NCBI GenBank assembly: GCA_964036275.1
Contig: OZ038435.1
Span: forward strand, 27,075,521-27,139,520
Origin: Litoditis marina
Lineage: Eukaryota > Nematoda > Chromadorea > Rhabditida > Rhabditidae
Length of the DNA: 64,000 nt
Reading direction: 5' to 3'
Position numbers and translations under genes: made by a program. The notes under the pieces were generated by a model. That model was given only the letters and a program-made list of their open reading frames with translations, had not been told where the DNA came from and did no database searches. Of the stretch, positions 29,446 to 41,940 are shown piece by piece. Numbering within the stretch: position 1 is the first letter of the stretch; each line of letters opens with the position of its first letter.

Positions 29446-30859
29446 ACTCGTTCCAATCCATGCTCTCGATTTGGTAGTGTTTCTGAGATGGAAAAGGGAG
29501 AATAGCGGTCCGTTGATCTGGTTTCAATGAACTGTCGTCATACTGTAGCGAAAACAGTTTTAGCCGCTGTTGACTAGCTATCTACTTTGGACCACGTTCA
29601 TGATGATATAGTTTGTTCATGATCCCATGTTGTGATTACTAGGATATTTGAACGTTCGGTCCGTAGTTCATTTATCTGTCATTCCAGGGACCAAAAAGAG
29701 ACGTGGATCCGGTCCAAGTACGAGCAGAAGCGGTTCCTTCCGCCCCTGCGCGTGGACGAGACGGTGTCCTCCCAACTGGTGTCCGCCGTGCTGTCGCGCG
29801 ATGTCGCCGTCGCGTCGCTTTTGCTGGCGCGTGCCACCTCCGACGACGTCAACTCGCCCGTCTCCAGCAAGGATCGTCGGACGCCCCTCCATCTGGCATG
29901 CAGCATCGGCAGTCTCGAGATGGTCCAGCTATTGTTATGGGTTAGTTGTTTTTTTTATAAATAACTTTTTTGCTCTTGTAGAAAGTGTTATCTCATGACA
30001 CTGTGAACGAGATTTCCGTCCCCCTAAAAGAAACCAAAAAAATAGCTCGTTGTATTCCACTTTGTAGTTTGAACCCGTTGCTTCCTGGTCTAAACTCGTG
30101 AATGACGGATATTTAGACTAAAACGAAACGTTTAATCACTCGGTATAGCTCGTTTTCCACCGACGGAGTCTCAAAAAACTTCTAATTTTCCAAATCCACT
30201 TAAACTTTGACACTTGTTCTGATTCTGACATGGTATAATTTACAGAACAACGCGGACATGAATCTGCTGGACGAGCAGGGCCGTTCCTGTCTGTGGCATG
30301 CCCAGCACCAGGGCTTCCAGGAATGCGCCCAGGTCCTGCTGACAGCCGGTATGGCCAGCGACTACGGAATGCCCAACACGCAGTCGGTCACCTCATCACA
30401 TCACTCCATACCTGAGGTACGTTGTCAGCGGGTTGACAGTAGATAGCCGGCAGGTTGCTATAAACAGCCGTTCAATAGTGGCATTCATCTCTATGTTACG
30501 GAAAAATCACATGTCTTGAAAATATGATTGTATGATTGGAACATTCGAGAAAAAAGGAGATGCTTGTTCGAGACTAAAAAGCTGGAAACTGAGTTACCAA
30601 TAGGAGAAAACGAATTTCGAATTGAAAGCCATACTGTGAAAATTGTGAAAAACGTAGTTTCTTTCATTAAAATTAGTTTTTTTTTTGTGTTAGATGTTAT
30701 CCTAATTCAGTGATGTTTCAGGGCGCCATCATGGGTTCTCTGTCGAACCGCGACTATTCCTGCCTAGGAGATGAACATGACGTCATCATGAGACGCCAGT
30801 CGACGACGTCCAAACGGAACACGGCCGCCTTCGAGATGCTGCCCGCCAGCATCATCTAG
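9020..30859 (+). CDS. cnt-2: AGAP/centaurin-gamma ArfGAP (GTPase-like, PH, ArfGAP, ankyrin)
   Basis: Twenty exons: 9020-9644, 9855-9913, 15674-15761, 18003-18091, 19326-19466, 19665-19800, 22620-22732, 23141-23324, 24855-25004, 25940-26118, 26570-26697, 27108-27207, 27404-27521, 27783-27958, 28256-28408, 28703-28848, 29143-29277, 29688-29940, 30246-30416, 30722-30859. All phases agree, giving 1093 residues. Residues 1-208 are a basic, serine-rich N-terminus without recognised domain. Residues 229-380 are a Ras-like GTPase domain with P-loop [15 protein letters not shown] stands where Ras has DTAG, and VGTKD where it has NKxD. Residues about 605-800 are a PH domain ([23 protein letters not shown]) split by a long insert, as in AGAPs. 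From 814 follows an ArfGAP zinc finger, CADC-x16-CIEC, with [13 protein letters not shown] containing the expected catalytic arginine. Two ankyrin repeats (TPLHLA) end the protein at ASII. The family stimulates GTP hydrolysis by Arf GTPases on endosomal and adhesion membranes. The name follows the C. elegans member and is inferred from domain order. Confidence 0.93.
9961..10007. repeat. (CT)n microsatellite
   Basis: Near-perfect CT dinucleotide repeat about 45 nt downstream of the donor of AGAP exon 2. Open frames across it are artefacts. Confidence 0.95.
11323..11955. promoter_or_regulatory. Cluster of TTGCGCAA-type palindromes
   Basis: CGGTTGCGCAACCG (11323-11336) is a perfect 14-bp palindrome. 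Related words follow: ATTGCGCAAC (11808), TTTGCGCAAC (11849), GTGCGCAAT (11890) and GTTGCGCTA (11947). ATTGCGCAAT is the well-known C/EBP-type bZIP consensus, so an enhancer inside the large AGAP intron is possible. Isolated copies also occur at 33729 and 38829. No binding is shown by sequence alone. Confidence 0.3.
12069..12132. repeat. (GA)n microsatellite
   Basis: Perfect GA dinucleotide repeat inside AGAP intron 2, followed by GA-rich degenerate sequence to about 12190. Confidence 0.95.
12920..12964. repeat. GA tract facing a CT tract
   Basis: A short (GA)n run is followed within 5 nt by a CT-rich run, so the two can pair as an imperfect hairpin. Lies in AGAP intron 2. Confidence 0.7.
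15979..16062. repeat. (CT)n microsatellite
   Basis: About 42 CT units in AGAP intron 3, about 220 nt downstream of the exon 3 donor. Confidence 0.95.
17165..17520. repeat. Minisatellite of four units of about 85-110 bp
   Basis: The phrase TTGAG[A/C]TGATGAT followed by a GGAGG-like word and a CT-rich tail repeats four times, starting at about 17165, 17275, 17358 and 17444; copies 2-4 share the lead-in CTATTTCTTGAG. The units differ in CT-tail length. It lies in AGAP intron 3. Confidence 0.75.
17742..17845. repeat. 52-bp exact tandem duplication
   Basis: Two identical 52-bp copies, 17742-17793 and 17794-17845, starting TACTGCTTTACTACCG and ending ATAATCATA, in AGAP intron 3. Exact identity means a recent event or an assembly duplication. 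Confidence 0.9.
18109..18200. repeat. (CT)n microsatellite
   Basis: About 46 CT units starting only 17 nt after the donor of AGAP exon 4, followed by degenerate pyrimidine-rich sequence to about 18370. Confidence 0.95.
19618..19648. repeat. (CAA)n microsatellite
   Basis: About ten CAA units in AGAP intron 5, ending 17 nt before exon 6. A frame across it would encode poly-glutamine, but it sits between a clear donor and acceptor and is intronic. Confidence 0.9.
19801..22619 (+). other. 2.8-kb intron 6 of AGAP
   Basis: No exon is supported. It contains GC-rich stretches (about 20690-20860) and a group of ACGTG words near 21870-21910, including the inverted pair CACGTAAA / TTTACGTG with a 6-nt loop. 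Open frames here have intron-like composition. Confidence 0.55.
23840..23907. repeat. 34-bp exact tandem duplication
   Basis: Two identical 34-bp copies (23840-23873 and 23874-23907) containing CAGCCATAATGAGCCC, in AGAP intron 8. A G homopolymer run lies about 180 bp upstream (about 23656-23672). Confidence 0.9.
24552..24628. repeat. (CT)n microsatellite
   Basis: About 38 CT units in AGAP intron 8; it creates artefactual serine/leucine frames. Confidence 0.95.
29343..29445. repeat. (GA)n microsatellite with GCAGAGCG interruptions
   Basis: GA dinucleotide tract broken twice by GGCAGAGCGAG, beginning about 65 nt after the donor of AGAP exon 17. Confidence 0.95.
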
Positions 30860-30912
30860 CGCAGTACGTGTGGTCGCGCGGCCGCTCTACCGCTCACGGG
30901 TTCGATCCCTGC
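30860..30912 (+). other. tRNA-like A/B-box fragment in the AGAP 3' UTR
   Basis: Just after the AGAP stop lies GGGTTCGATCCC, which matches the tRNA T-arm (B box), preceded 20-30 nt earlier by TGGTCGCGCGG, which resembles an A box. The T stem pairs only partly, and no matching 5' acceptor strand or full cloverleaf can be drawn, so I do not call a tRNA. A decayed tRNA or tRNA-derived SINE head would explain it; chance cannot be excluded. Confidence 0.3.
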
Positions 30913-33900
30913 CAGGGGCCATCGTGTTTTCATTGGCGCCATCTGCTAGTCATTGGAGCATCATACTTGTTTTGTTCATTCCACGAGATCTCTATGCATA
31001 GTTGTTTTCTACTCCACGCCCGATGATAATATCACGTACACAGCAGAATAATAATACGAAAAGGTTCTAAGTTTGATGTAATATAAAGTTTTTTTGGCTC
31101 TACATGGATTTAAAAGATTATAATGAGTATTAGGTTGAGATTGAGGCGTGGAGTACCACACTTGTCCCCTCTCTGAACAGGGTGCGCTCCGAGATTCCCA
31201 GCTATTTTAACTGGCAACTATTCCCATTTGTTATTTTTTGTTGTTTTGTAATAGTACTCGTTGAATTAGTCCCCGTATTGCGACTTTTCCCATCGAGTAC
31301 TCTCCCATCTCACATCCGACCAATATGTCAGTTTATTGAAAGTATATCTCAAATTCCAGATTAAAATATAATATATATTCCAGCAAACCGAGTGATATTA
31401 GTCTGTCTCTATGTTACATTGTGTATGCGCCACCAATTGTGTTATCCCAATTGGCCCCTGTTATGTATATACGTACTCTTTTATGAAACATTCACATATA
31501 CTTGTTTTGTTGGATTGAACAAATACAAGTTATTAGCAGTGGAAATGCATACTTTGTGGAAGGAAAATTCTAATAACCAAAACACAAGGACTCTTTATTC
31601 ACAGACAATCATCAATTTGAAGATGAAAGGTTCTGGTCGATTTCGTTTATTAAATCATGAATTGAATTGAGCTAACTGTAGTTCACCCGTTCTATTTTCA
31701 ATCCACTACAGTACACGCTAAATAACCGGATATAAAAATGGCGGCTTTCCCATTAAACTTCCACGTGTTGAATGGGTCCCTCGACGTTCGAAGCTCATAC
31801 TATAGGTTTAAATATACGGTTGAAATCAACTAATATAGAAATCACCAATAATATTGTGTGAACTGCGATACCTCGTCAAAGTTCAACCCAAGTTATTTTC
31901 CACTTTATCAAGTGTTGTTCATGAACTTTCAACAAACGAAAACATCAGCAAATATTCCGTGGGCATGTTGAACTGTTGAACCACCCCGTCAATAGCGTAG
32001 GTGGTATAGTGCTCACATTTCCCAACTGAACTCGTTGGCAGCGTGCCAAAAACTTTGGAAGACTGTTATTTAGAGAAAACATATATTTTACAGAAAGTTT
32101 CCCTGAATACGAACTATAACTAAGGGGAAGAACCCTTCACATAAATTTCTATTGTTGTTCAAACACTGCCTTGAAATTTCATTGGCAAGCTGCCCAAGTC
32201 CAGTTGAGAAATGTGCGAACTATGGTAGACTTTGACTTCGAAGTCTGATCTAATGACACAAAGAACAGCGCTCTCGATATATGTCTAAATATACTGAGAT
32301 AAAACTACAAACTCATAAGAACGATATAAAACTAATTTAAACTTGCTTGTATCTCTCGATCAACCCCTAGTATAACTGTCTATATTCGAATGTAATACTC
32401 GAGCATAATACAAGTGACTCTGTACAGATAGTCATTACACTCTTACGGGTGTTGCGCATTCAGAGCATGCAGGAGAGGATTATGGAGTAGGGGACAGGAT
32501 CAACAACAAAACACTCTCGTACTCTCTCTTTCTCTTTCTCTATTTCTCTCTCTCTCTCTACCTCTCTGGTTCCCCCTATCTTCCCATCTGTTATGCTCTC
32601 GCTTCCCCTCTCACTCGCACTCTCTCTCTCTCTCTCACACACACTCTCTTTCTCTCTCTCTCTCTTCTCCTATCTCTCTTCTCTCTTTCTCTCTCGCTCT
32701 TCTTTTCTTCATTTCATGTGCTTTTTGCAGCAATCTATAAGTTCATGCAATATTAGTGCTTATCAGGTGTGTGTGATGTGTTGAGTTGCTTGAGTCTGTT
32801 TACATCTATCAGTATCAACACAATCAACAATTATAGTTGAAATAAATACCCTAAATCTTTTATGAATACTGAAAACTGACGCGAATCAGTCGCTCTCGCA
32901 CCGAATACCCATACACGGTCATTTTGTTCGATTCCACTGGTGTTTATAGTCTGAACACGGTGTATTTTAGACGTAATTCGTGTGTGTAGATCAAAGTACA
33001 ACTAGGGTACCACTCATACGTAATAATTTGTTTGTTCATAGTATATGAGAACCGACTTCAATCATGAAGAAGCTTACTGTACGAATATGAAAGAAAGAGA
33101 AAAAATTGACTAGCATCAGAGTGGAACAATCGAACTATGCCCCAATAGTTTCCCACCCAACTTCCAGTGTTCGTCTTTCCAAGTTGCCCTCGTTTCGGTT
33201 TCATCCCCTTTTTCTGTCCTTCCGCAAATTCCTTATTTATTGCCAGTGTCGGCATGTAGACCAGCTGTCTCCAGCTGTTTCCATATATTCGAATTTCGAA
33301 ATTCCTTCCCCATATGTGCCAAATATGGCAGTTGTCTCTCCAATTCGATAAAGTTATCGAACGTTTTAGGAGTATCAAGTTCTGATGATAAGCTTTGTAT
33401 TGTTTAACACATATGTCAGACAGACACCTATGTCATGATATATGTGTTGCTTCTCAATATAGATGACGAACGTTTATTATATTTGTCCTCCAAATCAAGT
33501 GGTACTGTAACTGTCTCGATGTTGCCTATTCGGATGAATTTTTGGTAATGACATCTAACAAAGAGTGGGAAATTTAAGACATAGATAATTTAGTTATAAT
33601 TTCAAGTTCTTGAACTTTGATTGACCTCAACTATACCCCTTCTATTTTTTTCAGAAGATAATATACTACTCAACCCTCTTATTAGTGTTCTCTCATTCTC
33701 TAACCCTCTTCCCTCTCTCTCTCTCTGAGTTGCGCAATACCAACTGGTCAACCTCATTGCAAACAGTCTTCTCTGTGGGACTCCAAATACCACAGGCCAA
33801 GAAATAAACTTTCTACTAATGAATAAACATTACTTATATATTTTCGAGAATCGATTGATTGAATCTTCGATCGATGATCGATCGAGAATCGATGAATGAA

Positions 33901-36900
33901 AATTACATACTCTGTATTCGAAAACATGTTATCAAACGTTACTTTGCTTCATTGGTTTCAAAGATGCGATGAAGTGAAAAGAAGTACAAATTTCATTTCG
34001 GGACTTTAGCGGAAAGATCATTTTTCAAATTACACTGATTAAATGTTTCAAATGAGGCAGTATGAATAGTAGTATAGAGTATTCATTCAAATAACTTATA
34101 AAAATGAGATATATCAATTTCTCGCCAAAGCAAATAGTAGGCAAATTACGATAACTGTATCATTGAGCAAATATTCTCGTCCATTGATTCTGTACGATTT
34201 GTTCACATTATTGTGGAAATATTCGCTTCTTCTTTCAAGGCTACAAACATTGCGACCAAACTACAAATCGCACATGATAGAGTAGACCCTTCTTTTGATG
34301 CCTTTATTTTCGTCTCTCCCTATTCAAAAGTGTTGTTAGTTTTTTATTATTAATATTAATATAACTAAACTTTCGATTATTCCATTTACGACGTGTTGAT
34401 TGAACGTGTACCATGAGCACTTATCACGCAATACAGCTTGATGTACTTCACTACAAAATGTCTTTAATTTGCTGATGTATATCACGTATGTCACGTGAAT
34501 GTGTGTTACGGGCGATGAATGTCACTTCATTTTGAGTTTGTCTGTCATTCCTTTTTTGCGCGTTTGATTTCCTTTTTCAAATAAGATTACGTTATCTGAT
34601 CTGTCGTGCGAGAGGGGTACGAAAGAGCATGTGATCAGCAGAGCGTGCAGACATGTTGAGATTTGAAGTAGTAGCTACCGTATGACCTTGGCTAGTAGGC
34701 GACATGCTTATCATACCTGCACATCTAACTAATCTACTACCATCAATTACCAACTGTCCACATGTTTGTGTCGAGAAACGACAGAGTCACACGTTCTTGC
34801 ATAATACACGCTTCCGATGCACATCGATTTGAAAAAGCCGGGGGAGGTCAAAAGAACTTACTAGGACCAGAAATTCCAGAGATTCATCTATAGGTTTCAG
34901 ACTAATTAACTACACTCAACTTGAATAATTTTAGGCATGTATGCTCAGAAGTATAACTCGCTCACAAATAAGGCGAAAGGGCAAGCCAAATTTCCGTTTT
35001 ATATAACTTATTTTCGAGCCTGCACGCTTCACTTTTCTACTGCGACTTGGTCTTTTGAATCAGACTAAACTGAATCACGCAAAAGTTTCATTAAGTTATG
35101 TTATGAATATACGGCAAATGAAAGCATTAGGGTTGAATCGAGTTCAAAATTTCGAGTTTTCGAGTTTTCGAGTTTTGAGAAATTTCGTGTTTTCGAGTTT
35201 CGAGTTCGAGTTTAACAACCCTAGAAAGCATGGTCGCCTAACGTGAATGATTCACATAATTAGGCGAAAAAAGGCAATGAAGGGTACAATTTCTGATGTT
35301 TATCCACAATTCACGTAGCTCGTTCATGTTGTTCCTAGTATGCTACTAGTCAGTATGTCTAGAGCAGACATATCATTGACAGCTGCGCAAATTTGCTCCT
35401 ATACATTTTTGATTGATAGATACGGTAGATGAGAGTTGCAACTGAAACCACTATCTCTATTGGAGAACTGTCAAGTTTCTAAAAATTTTCAGTTTGATTT
35501 AATTATCTTTCAAGTGTGAAAAACACAGAGTGAACCTGATGATAGGATAGTCATGTTGAACGTGAAGAGAACTCAGGAAATGTGTACTTTGTCACAACAC
35601 GTTTTTCAGTTCTCTTACCTCTTTTTTATTTGACTTGTATACAATGAGCTTCATTCCCATTCAGAAACCTCTCATGATACATCTTTCGAATAGAATTGTC
35701 AGGTATACGATATCTTTTAAACCACTTGATTCTCGATGGTACTGCGCGCACGTCGCGCGCTAGCGGATTTTGCTCTGGCGCAGGAAGTGCAGGCCTGCAG
35801 GTCTGCAGGATAGTCTTTTGGACAAACATGTTGTGTACTTAGTTATGGAGTAGTGGCAGGGGTAAACTAGGAAGGGCAGGGCTCAAGTGTATTACGATAT
35901 GACTGTTTTATGCAAATAGCAGATGGAATGTATTGAGGCACACGGCGGGAGGCACCCAGCAGGCATAGTCCTCGCCAAAACACACTGGCATACTGTAGAC
36001 CTTGTTTTCTGCTGTGTACGAACACTATCATTCGTGTTGTGATCAGTGAACTACCTCAAAACGTAGAAACTATGCTGTGTTATCTTTTCTTACGAACTTT
36101 CTAGTTATATTTATGTTACCACTCCATCTCTCTCATCGTACTGCTCCAGTTTCTTTTCTTTCTTTCTTTCTCTTTCTTTCTCTCCCTCTCTTTCTCCTCC
36201 ACCCTCTTCTATATCTCCTCTCCTTCCCATTCATTTCCCCTATCTCGTGCTCATCTCTCTCAATTACCTTCCAACATCTTGCCGATGGCAATGTTCCAAT
36301 AGATCTCAGATGGTCTCATTATACCCCTGTCACCTCCACTATTCATCCAAACTCACTACAGTAACCTCACGAGCTTAGTTGAAGTGATCGGCGTTGAAAA
36401 CAACTTTGCCATTTTTGTGAGATATTATCAGAGAAGTTATTGTTTTCGCTTGTAAACCCAGAAGTACAAGAATATTTGTTCAATTTATAACTACTGTATA
36501 CGCAACCGTTCTATTCACTTCCAGCGTACTTGCACTTGTCGTTCCGAATCCATGCAAAGCACGTGAACGTGCTACGATTACGTCATATCTCCTACTCGTT
36601 TTTTAACGTGAGAACTTTCTAATGAAAACTCCATCCCCTTTAAACCAGCAAATTAGCAATTTCAGTGGCTGACCAGGGTGCAATTAGCATAACCATGACT
36701 ATAGATTGTGCCCACCGGTTGACAGTGTCATACCCCCGGTGGTACTAGATTGAGATTGTATGCTAATACACATCTATCTATGGCTATTCACGTAAGGAAT
36801 ATAGGGGAGGGGCATAAATTAGGGCCCTAGTGATGGATGGAGCATTGTTTTCGACACGCCCTCCTGCTCGATTTACGATCCTACGCCTGTCAACCTAATC

Positions 36901-37054
36901 GATGGCTATAGGATGTTGCGTTCAATATGATGACCTTTCAAAAGTGTTAAAAGATGTGGGGTCGCAGATAATTGTAACAATTTAATGCATTTTTGGTATA
37001 TACATCAGTTTTGTGCTTGTAAAACTTGAAAGTTTTGTTTCTTTTTCTCTCTAA

Positions 37055-37058
<4 letters not shown>

Positions 37059-37108
<50 letters not shown>
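37059..37108. repeat. (CT)n microsatellite
   Basis: Perfect CT tract of about 25 units in the spacer. Confidence 0.95.
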
Positions 37109-37114
<6 letters not shown>

Positions 37115-39348
37115 ATCGTCTCTCTCACTCTCTATCTCTCCTGTTCACCTGTATTCCACCTATCTATTCATATTAGCTGTGTTTTTCGCTCTTCCTGCCT
37201 CATTGACCCTGGCAACTGTCTGTGCCCTCCCGCATCCGCCTGCTCTCTCGTCGCCGTCTCGCCCCACGCCGATTTGAATTCGCCGTGGTCCAGAATTGTC
37301 GCTCTCCGCGCACCACCTGCCCCTCTTTTTATTTCATTCAGCATTCGCCTATATTCAGAGTAACAGAGGAATACGAAGCAATACTATTTCGAACGAATAT
37401 TCACAATACATCTACTTGCTATGTTTTTATTCAGATAGTTTATAACTATATTTCATATAATTTTTCTCATAATTCTCCTTTAAATGATACCTATTTATTT
37501 TTGTGACGTTATCAATTAGTGTATACAAAACTATTTGAATTGCTGTTCTTTCATTGAACTATTTTTACTTTGAGCATGTTTTAATGATATTTTGGATCAT
37601 CAAAAAGTTGAATTCTGTTCTCTTTTCTTCCAGTCTCCCCTACTATCAAGCTATCTAGTCTTCTTATCTCATGTTTCTCTTTTATTTTTCTTTCTTCTCT
37701 TTTCCCTCTATTTTCATTTTTTCAAATCTTTTGTTCCATTATAACTAGCCGATTTTCGTTACAAATGTGTTCAGAGCCAGTTTTATTGCCTCACCGTAGC
37801 TATTCGGAGGGATATAACTGGTATTTCTATTTTACGATCTCTTTTAATACTTTCTTCTTATTTTTATCTCCCCTCTCATCTGCTTTGAATGCGCCATTAA
37901 ATTATATGTTCGCTCGCTCATTTCGCGTTCAGACCGAATTCAAATCATAGACTCCTCCAACATTATATATACGGCTCTACAGTTCTATTCTGTTTATTTA
38001 TATGATATTATTCAATTAAAAAATTATTTATTGTATATGGGGCTCGCTCTTTAATGTTTCTCTACGCCGCTGTTTTTTTTGTAGTTTGATCCCAATGTTT
38101 TTCGTAAATTATGGCGAAGTCAGATTGAGTGAATCAAGTACATAATTCATTAAATTATAACTTTACCAACCTAAATTTGCATTATAATTCAAGAACTATA
38201 CATCAAAGTCAGTAGTTTATCTTGTGTTCTAAAAGTTTATTCCAAAGTTGACATTTTCCACACAGTATTTTACATTTCTCACGTCTCACTCACCTATATT
38301 TTGCAATAAATTCCTTTTTCTCTTTATTGTGAAGTGAACGTGAAATACATGTCACATATATTTCTATATTTACAACATTGGATTTCTGACAATGTCTTTC
38401 CGTAAATTATCCCTGCTCTTTGCTATAATACCCCTTTTTTTTTGAATACACGCATTTAGCATGCAATTATGCAGTTAGTCACACCTGTCCCCCATTCACT
38501 TACCTTAATCCCATCTATTAGAAATAGAAATTATACAAGAGTTATGATATATCTATGGATTAGCAACGAACACTTTATTTTCTTCGTTGCATGCCAAATA
38601 GTATTGTTCTCCCAAATTTGTCACGTAAAAAATGAGGAAATTAGACACTGATGTAAAAAAATTAGCAAGTACGTATCTGTACACTTTTGGGATTTGTATG
38701 GCTTTGGTAGTTTCATCACGTTAGTGCACTTAACGTGAAAACGTGTATGAACCCAAAAACATTATTTCAACTTCTCCTCCGTCACTCTTCAGGGTATAAA
38801 TAGTTGTTTTCTTCGAAACCGTTAAAGTAGTTGCGCAACTCGCCTAAAGAGGTAGTGAATAGCAGTTGAACAGCTGACCTTGGCATATTCAAAGTGTTCA
38901 ATTGAGCCATTAATGGAGGGGGGGGGGGGCTATATCCTGTCCCACTTAAAGTCCTAAAGACCTTGACATTTTGAATAAGAACTTAGAGACGCAACTATTT
39001 ATAATTGACATTAGGAAATTGTAAAATTGCAACTAGACTTACTATGTCTGAATCGTCAGTAACAATGAAAGTTGTTTGTAAATGGCTCTATTATGGTGTA
39101 AAAACTTTGGTTATTTTTGTGGTTTGAATTTGCTATTAGTGGTTATTGCCATATCTATTTTTTAGAAACACGGCATGACGCCATTGTTATAATAATTAAA
39201 TATAGAGCTCAACCATTAATTTAATGACAATCTGATCCGCTCATCCCTAATGCGGATGATTAAAACAACACATACAGTTGGCTTTTTCTTCCTTCTTTTC
39301 AAATGTGAATATATTTTGTTACATATTTTATATATTTTGTAAACTTTG

Positions 39349-39520
39349 TTAGCATTATTGATTACTGTAAATAGGCCAATAAGCGAAACTCGTATAGTTT
39401 CCCTCGTTTCTCGTGTCTATGAATATCATCTGAAAGTTCTTATAGTTTAGTTTGTATAAGTTATTAGCCTTCTTGATTACTGTAAATAGGCTAATAAGTG
39501 TAATTCGTTTAGTTTCCCCT
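39349..39520. repeat. Imperfect duplication of about 58 bp
   Basis: Copy 1 (39349-39406) and copy 2 (39464-39520) share TTAGC, then TTGATTACTGTAAATAGG and TTTAGTTTCCC-like ends, with several substitutions. They are 57 bp apart, so this is an old local duplication. Confidence 0.7.
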
Positions 39521-41537
39521 TAATTGTGTGCACCTGTATAATGGGTTCCCATAATTACCCTAAACCCCAACAGCAAGTGGACAGTCCGGGTGATTGATGG
39601 CTGTGACAAGTTCTGTCCAGCCTGACACGCCTATTCACTAGAAAACTACTAGGACAGTACATAACCATTCGGAAGTTGTTGACTTACTCAAAATGCATTG
39701 ATTTACATAGATCTATTCAAAAGGTTCTTGCTTTACAAACTATCAAAAGTTATTGATTAGCCTAAACCTGAACCGTTTCTAAGTTATGATTTGTCTGATA
39801 CTTCAGCGTGTACCTGATTCAATCTTTTGTAAACACGTCGCAACTAGGTTGTTAACTGCCTTTTGACTTCGTTCAGTTGAGGTGAACAAAAAATTGAATC
39901 TAGGATTGATATAGTATGACATTGGAACACCTTTTTAACTTGACAGTCTTTAAGTTTTTTTCTTTCTAAAATATCGACTAAACCTTTCCATCTAGCAATA
40001 ATTGTCTTCCATTCAGATATTAGTTCACCGTTTGGTCGGCACCTATCCATTTTCTCAATTAATCCTGTCTCTAATTTCACCGGACAACTGTTGTGTTTTT
40101 GTTAAAGGCACCGAAGAGGGTCGAATTCAAATGCGCGCGCGGTAACTGTAACTGTGCCCGTCTGCTGTGCCGTGGACAGACGGAGCGGACAGATGTCCCA
40201 CTCATTTGTTATATACGCATCCACTCGTAATTAGTGTTTCCGTTCGAAGGGAGGACCTCCCCTGAGAAAATGAATTCGCCGTACCTGTGGGCGAATTATG
40301 ACAAAACACAGGGTAGTGCAGGTGGAGAATTGATGAACTAGTGAAATTATGAAGTTCATCGAGAATAACTACTTCATTATACTAAGTGATCAAAAACACT
40401 CTATGAAAAACTATTCATTGGCACGTTGCCCAATTTCGCTCAGAAAATGCGATGGACTTTACTTGTAGCTAAACCAATTAATGCAATCATTCTTGTTTTC
40501 AAAATCTCGTATTCTCATGCCAAATTGATCCCGACCCAAAATGAAAACAGAACAAAACCGTTTTTAGTGCGAGAGATGCGTTCGCACGCTTCAAAACTGG
40601 TAGAAAAAGGAGAGATTCGAAAGTATAAAGGACTATCTTTGGGAACATGTACGGAGTTTAAGAAGGGAGAGAACTATATGGAAATGTTCAGTGAGAACAT
40701 CCTCCCTCTTACTCTCTCCCCCTATTTCTTTCCATATTCCTCCCACCTTCTTCTCTCTCGTTTCCCTTTTCCTCTTTTCTCTTTTAATCTCCCTCTTCTT
40801 CTTCTTCTTCTCTCTCTCTCTCTCCCTCTCTCTCTCTCTCTTCCTCTCTTCTCTACCCCTCTCTCTCTCTCTCTCTTTCTCTCATTCTCTCGTTTTCTCA
40901 CATTACTTTTCAAATGCCACGCAGTCATATGCATTATTCATACCGCCATTCTCACTGCCTACAATACGTACTCGCGGAATACGAATTACGATTCTTCCTC
41001 CTCCCGTGCACAACTTCACATAACAAAGAAAATTTCATTGAAAGTTAAAATAAACTTTGTCATTGTAATGAAAGAACATAGTAATGTAGTATAAATATTT
41101 TGTTTCATCTATACCGTGTACTATTGCATAATCAATTATCTGTTTTACGCCTTGAAGACTTGACGATATCCCACCTTAGCTGTCAAGCCCAGTAAGACCT
41201 TAATTAACTGTCACCTAATCCCCTGTATTTGACATCAAATAGGCAAGTTTAGTATTTCCCTGTAAATTCGTTTCATTTGTATCTCATTTGGCGAGTGTGA
41301 TTCTACAAACTCAATGGTAAAACATGTAGTGTGCTATGTTTCCTAATAATCGACTTGGGATACTTTTCATGTATTCTAACACCTATTGCTGCAACATCCT
41401 CAATTAGCCTAGTACTACAATATTGGCTATTCAATGACTACTTCACACCTATTGAGTGGGATTGTAGTACAACTACAACCAGGTTACATTACACTATACT
41501 ACTAGGTGTTATTGACCTCTTTTCGAGATGGAGAGAC

Positions 41538-41541
<4 letters not shown>

Positions 41542-41620
<79 letters not shown>
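41542..41620. repeat. (GA)n microsatellite
   Basis: Perfect GA tract of about 39 units, about 300 bp upstream of the beta-catenin gene. Confidence 0.95.
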
Positions 41621-41623
<3 letters not shown>

Positions 41624-41916
41624 AGTTTCACCTGATGTTTTCTTTATAATCCCTATCTTTCTCTGAGCTCTCGATATTTCTTTATTCACTTATGCTCTGG
41701 CTCTACACGTTTTCTGCGTTCTTTCCTACTGTTTGTACGGACGAATTGTTTAGATTACCAGTATGAATTATTTGTTGTTCTCTGACTTATTCCTTGCAGT
41801 TTATTGATATTCTAATATTCTTCTCTACACAAAAGTTCACGTAAAACACATCCAAAAACGCTTCTCGTTTGTCTACGTTTTACCCGATTCACTAGTAGTA
41901 AATTCTCCCGTATTTC

Positions 41917-41940
41917 AGTGTGTATGTGCCATAGTGGACG
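41917..41940 (+). other. Probable trans-splice acceptor and 5' UTR of beta-catenin gene
   Basis: A GTATTTCAG acceptor ends at 41918, 22 nt before the AUG at 41941. No upstream coding exon was found, so a spliced-leader site is likely. The short leader is typical of trans-spliced nematode messages. Confidence 0.55.

Larger units (their letters stand above)
30913..41918. other. 11-kb spacer between AGAP and beta-catenin genes
   Basis: No gene is supported. It contains CT-rich tracts (32515-32700, 36150-36260, 37059-37108, 40690-40900), a G run (about 38918-38930), an imperfect 58-bp duplication at 39349-39520, TTTTCGAG tandem words at about 35150-35210, a dense group of ATCGAT palindromes at about 33845-33895, and GC-rich islands (about 36690-36920, 37200-37320, 40110-40280). 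The AGAP 3' UTR must lie at its left edge; I see no perfect AATAAA close to the stop, but ATATAAAG near 31080 is a possible variant. Confidence 0.55.

Noticed and set aside
40426..41094. 222-codon plus-strand frame
   Set aside because: The centre is pyrimidine repeat giving Leu/Ser/Phe runs, the ends have AT-rich, intron-like codons, and no homologous product is recognisable.
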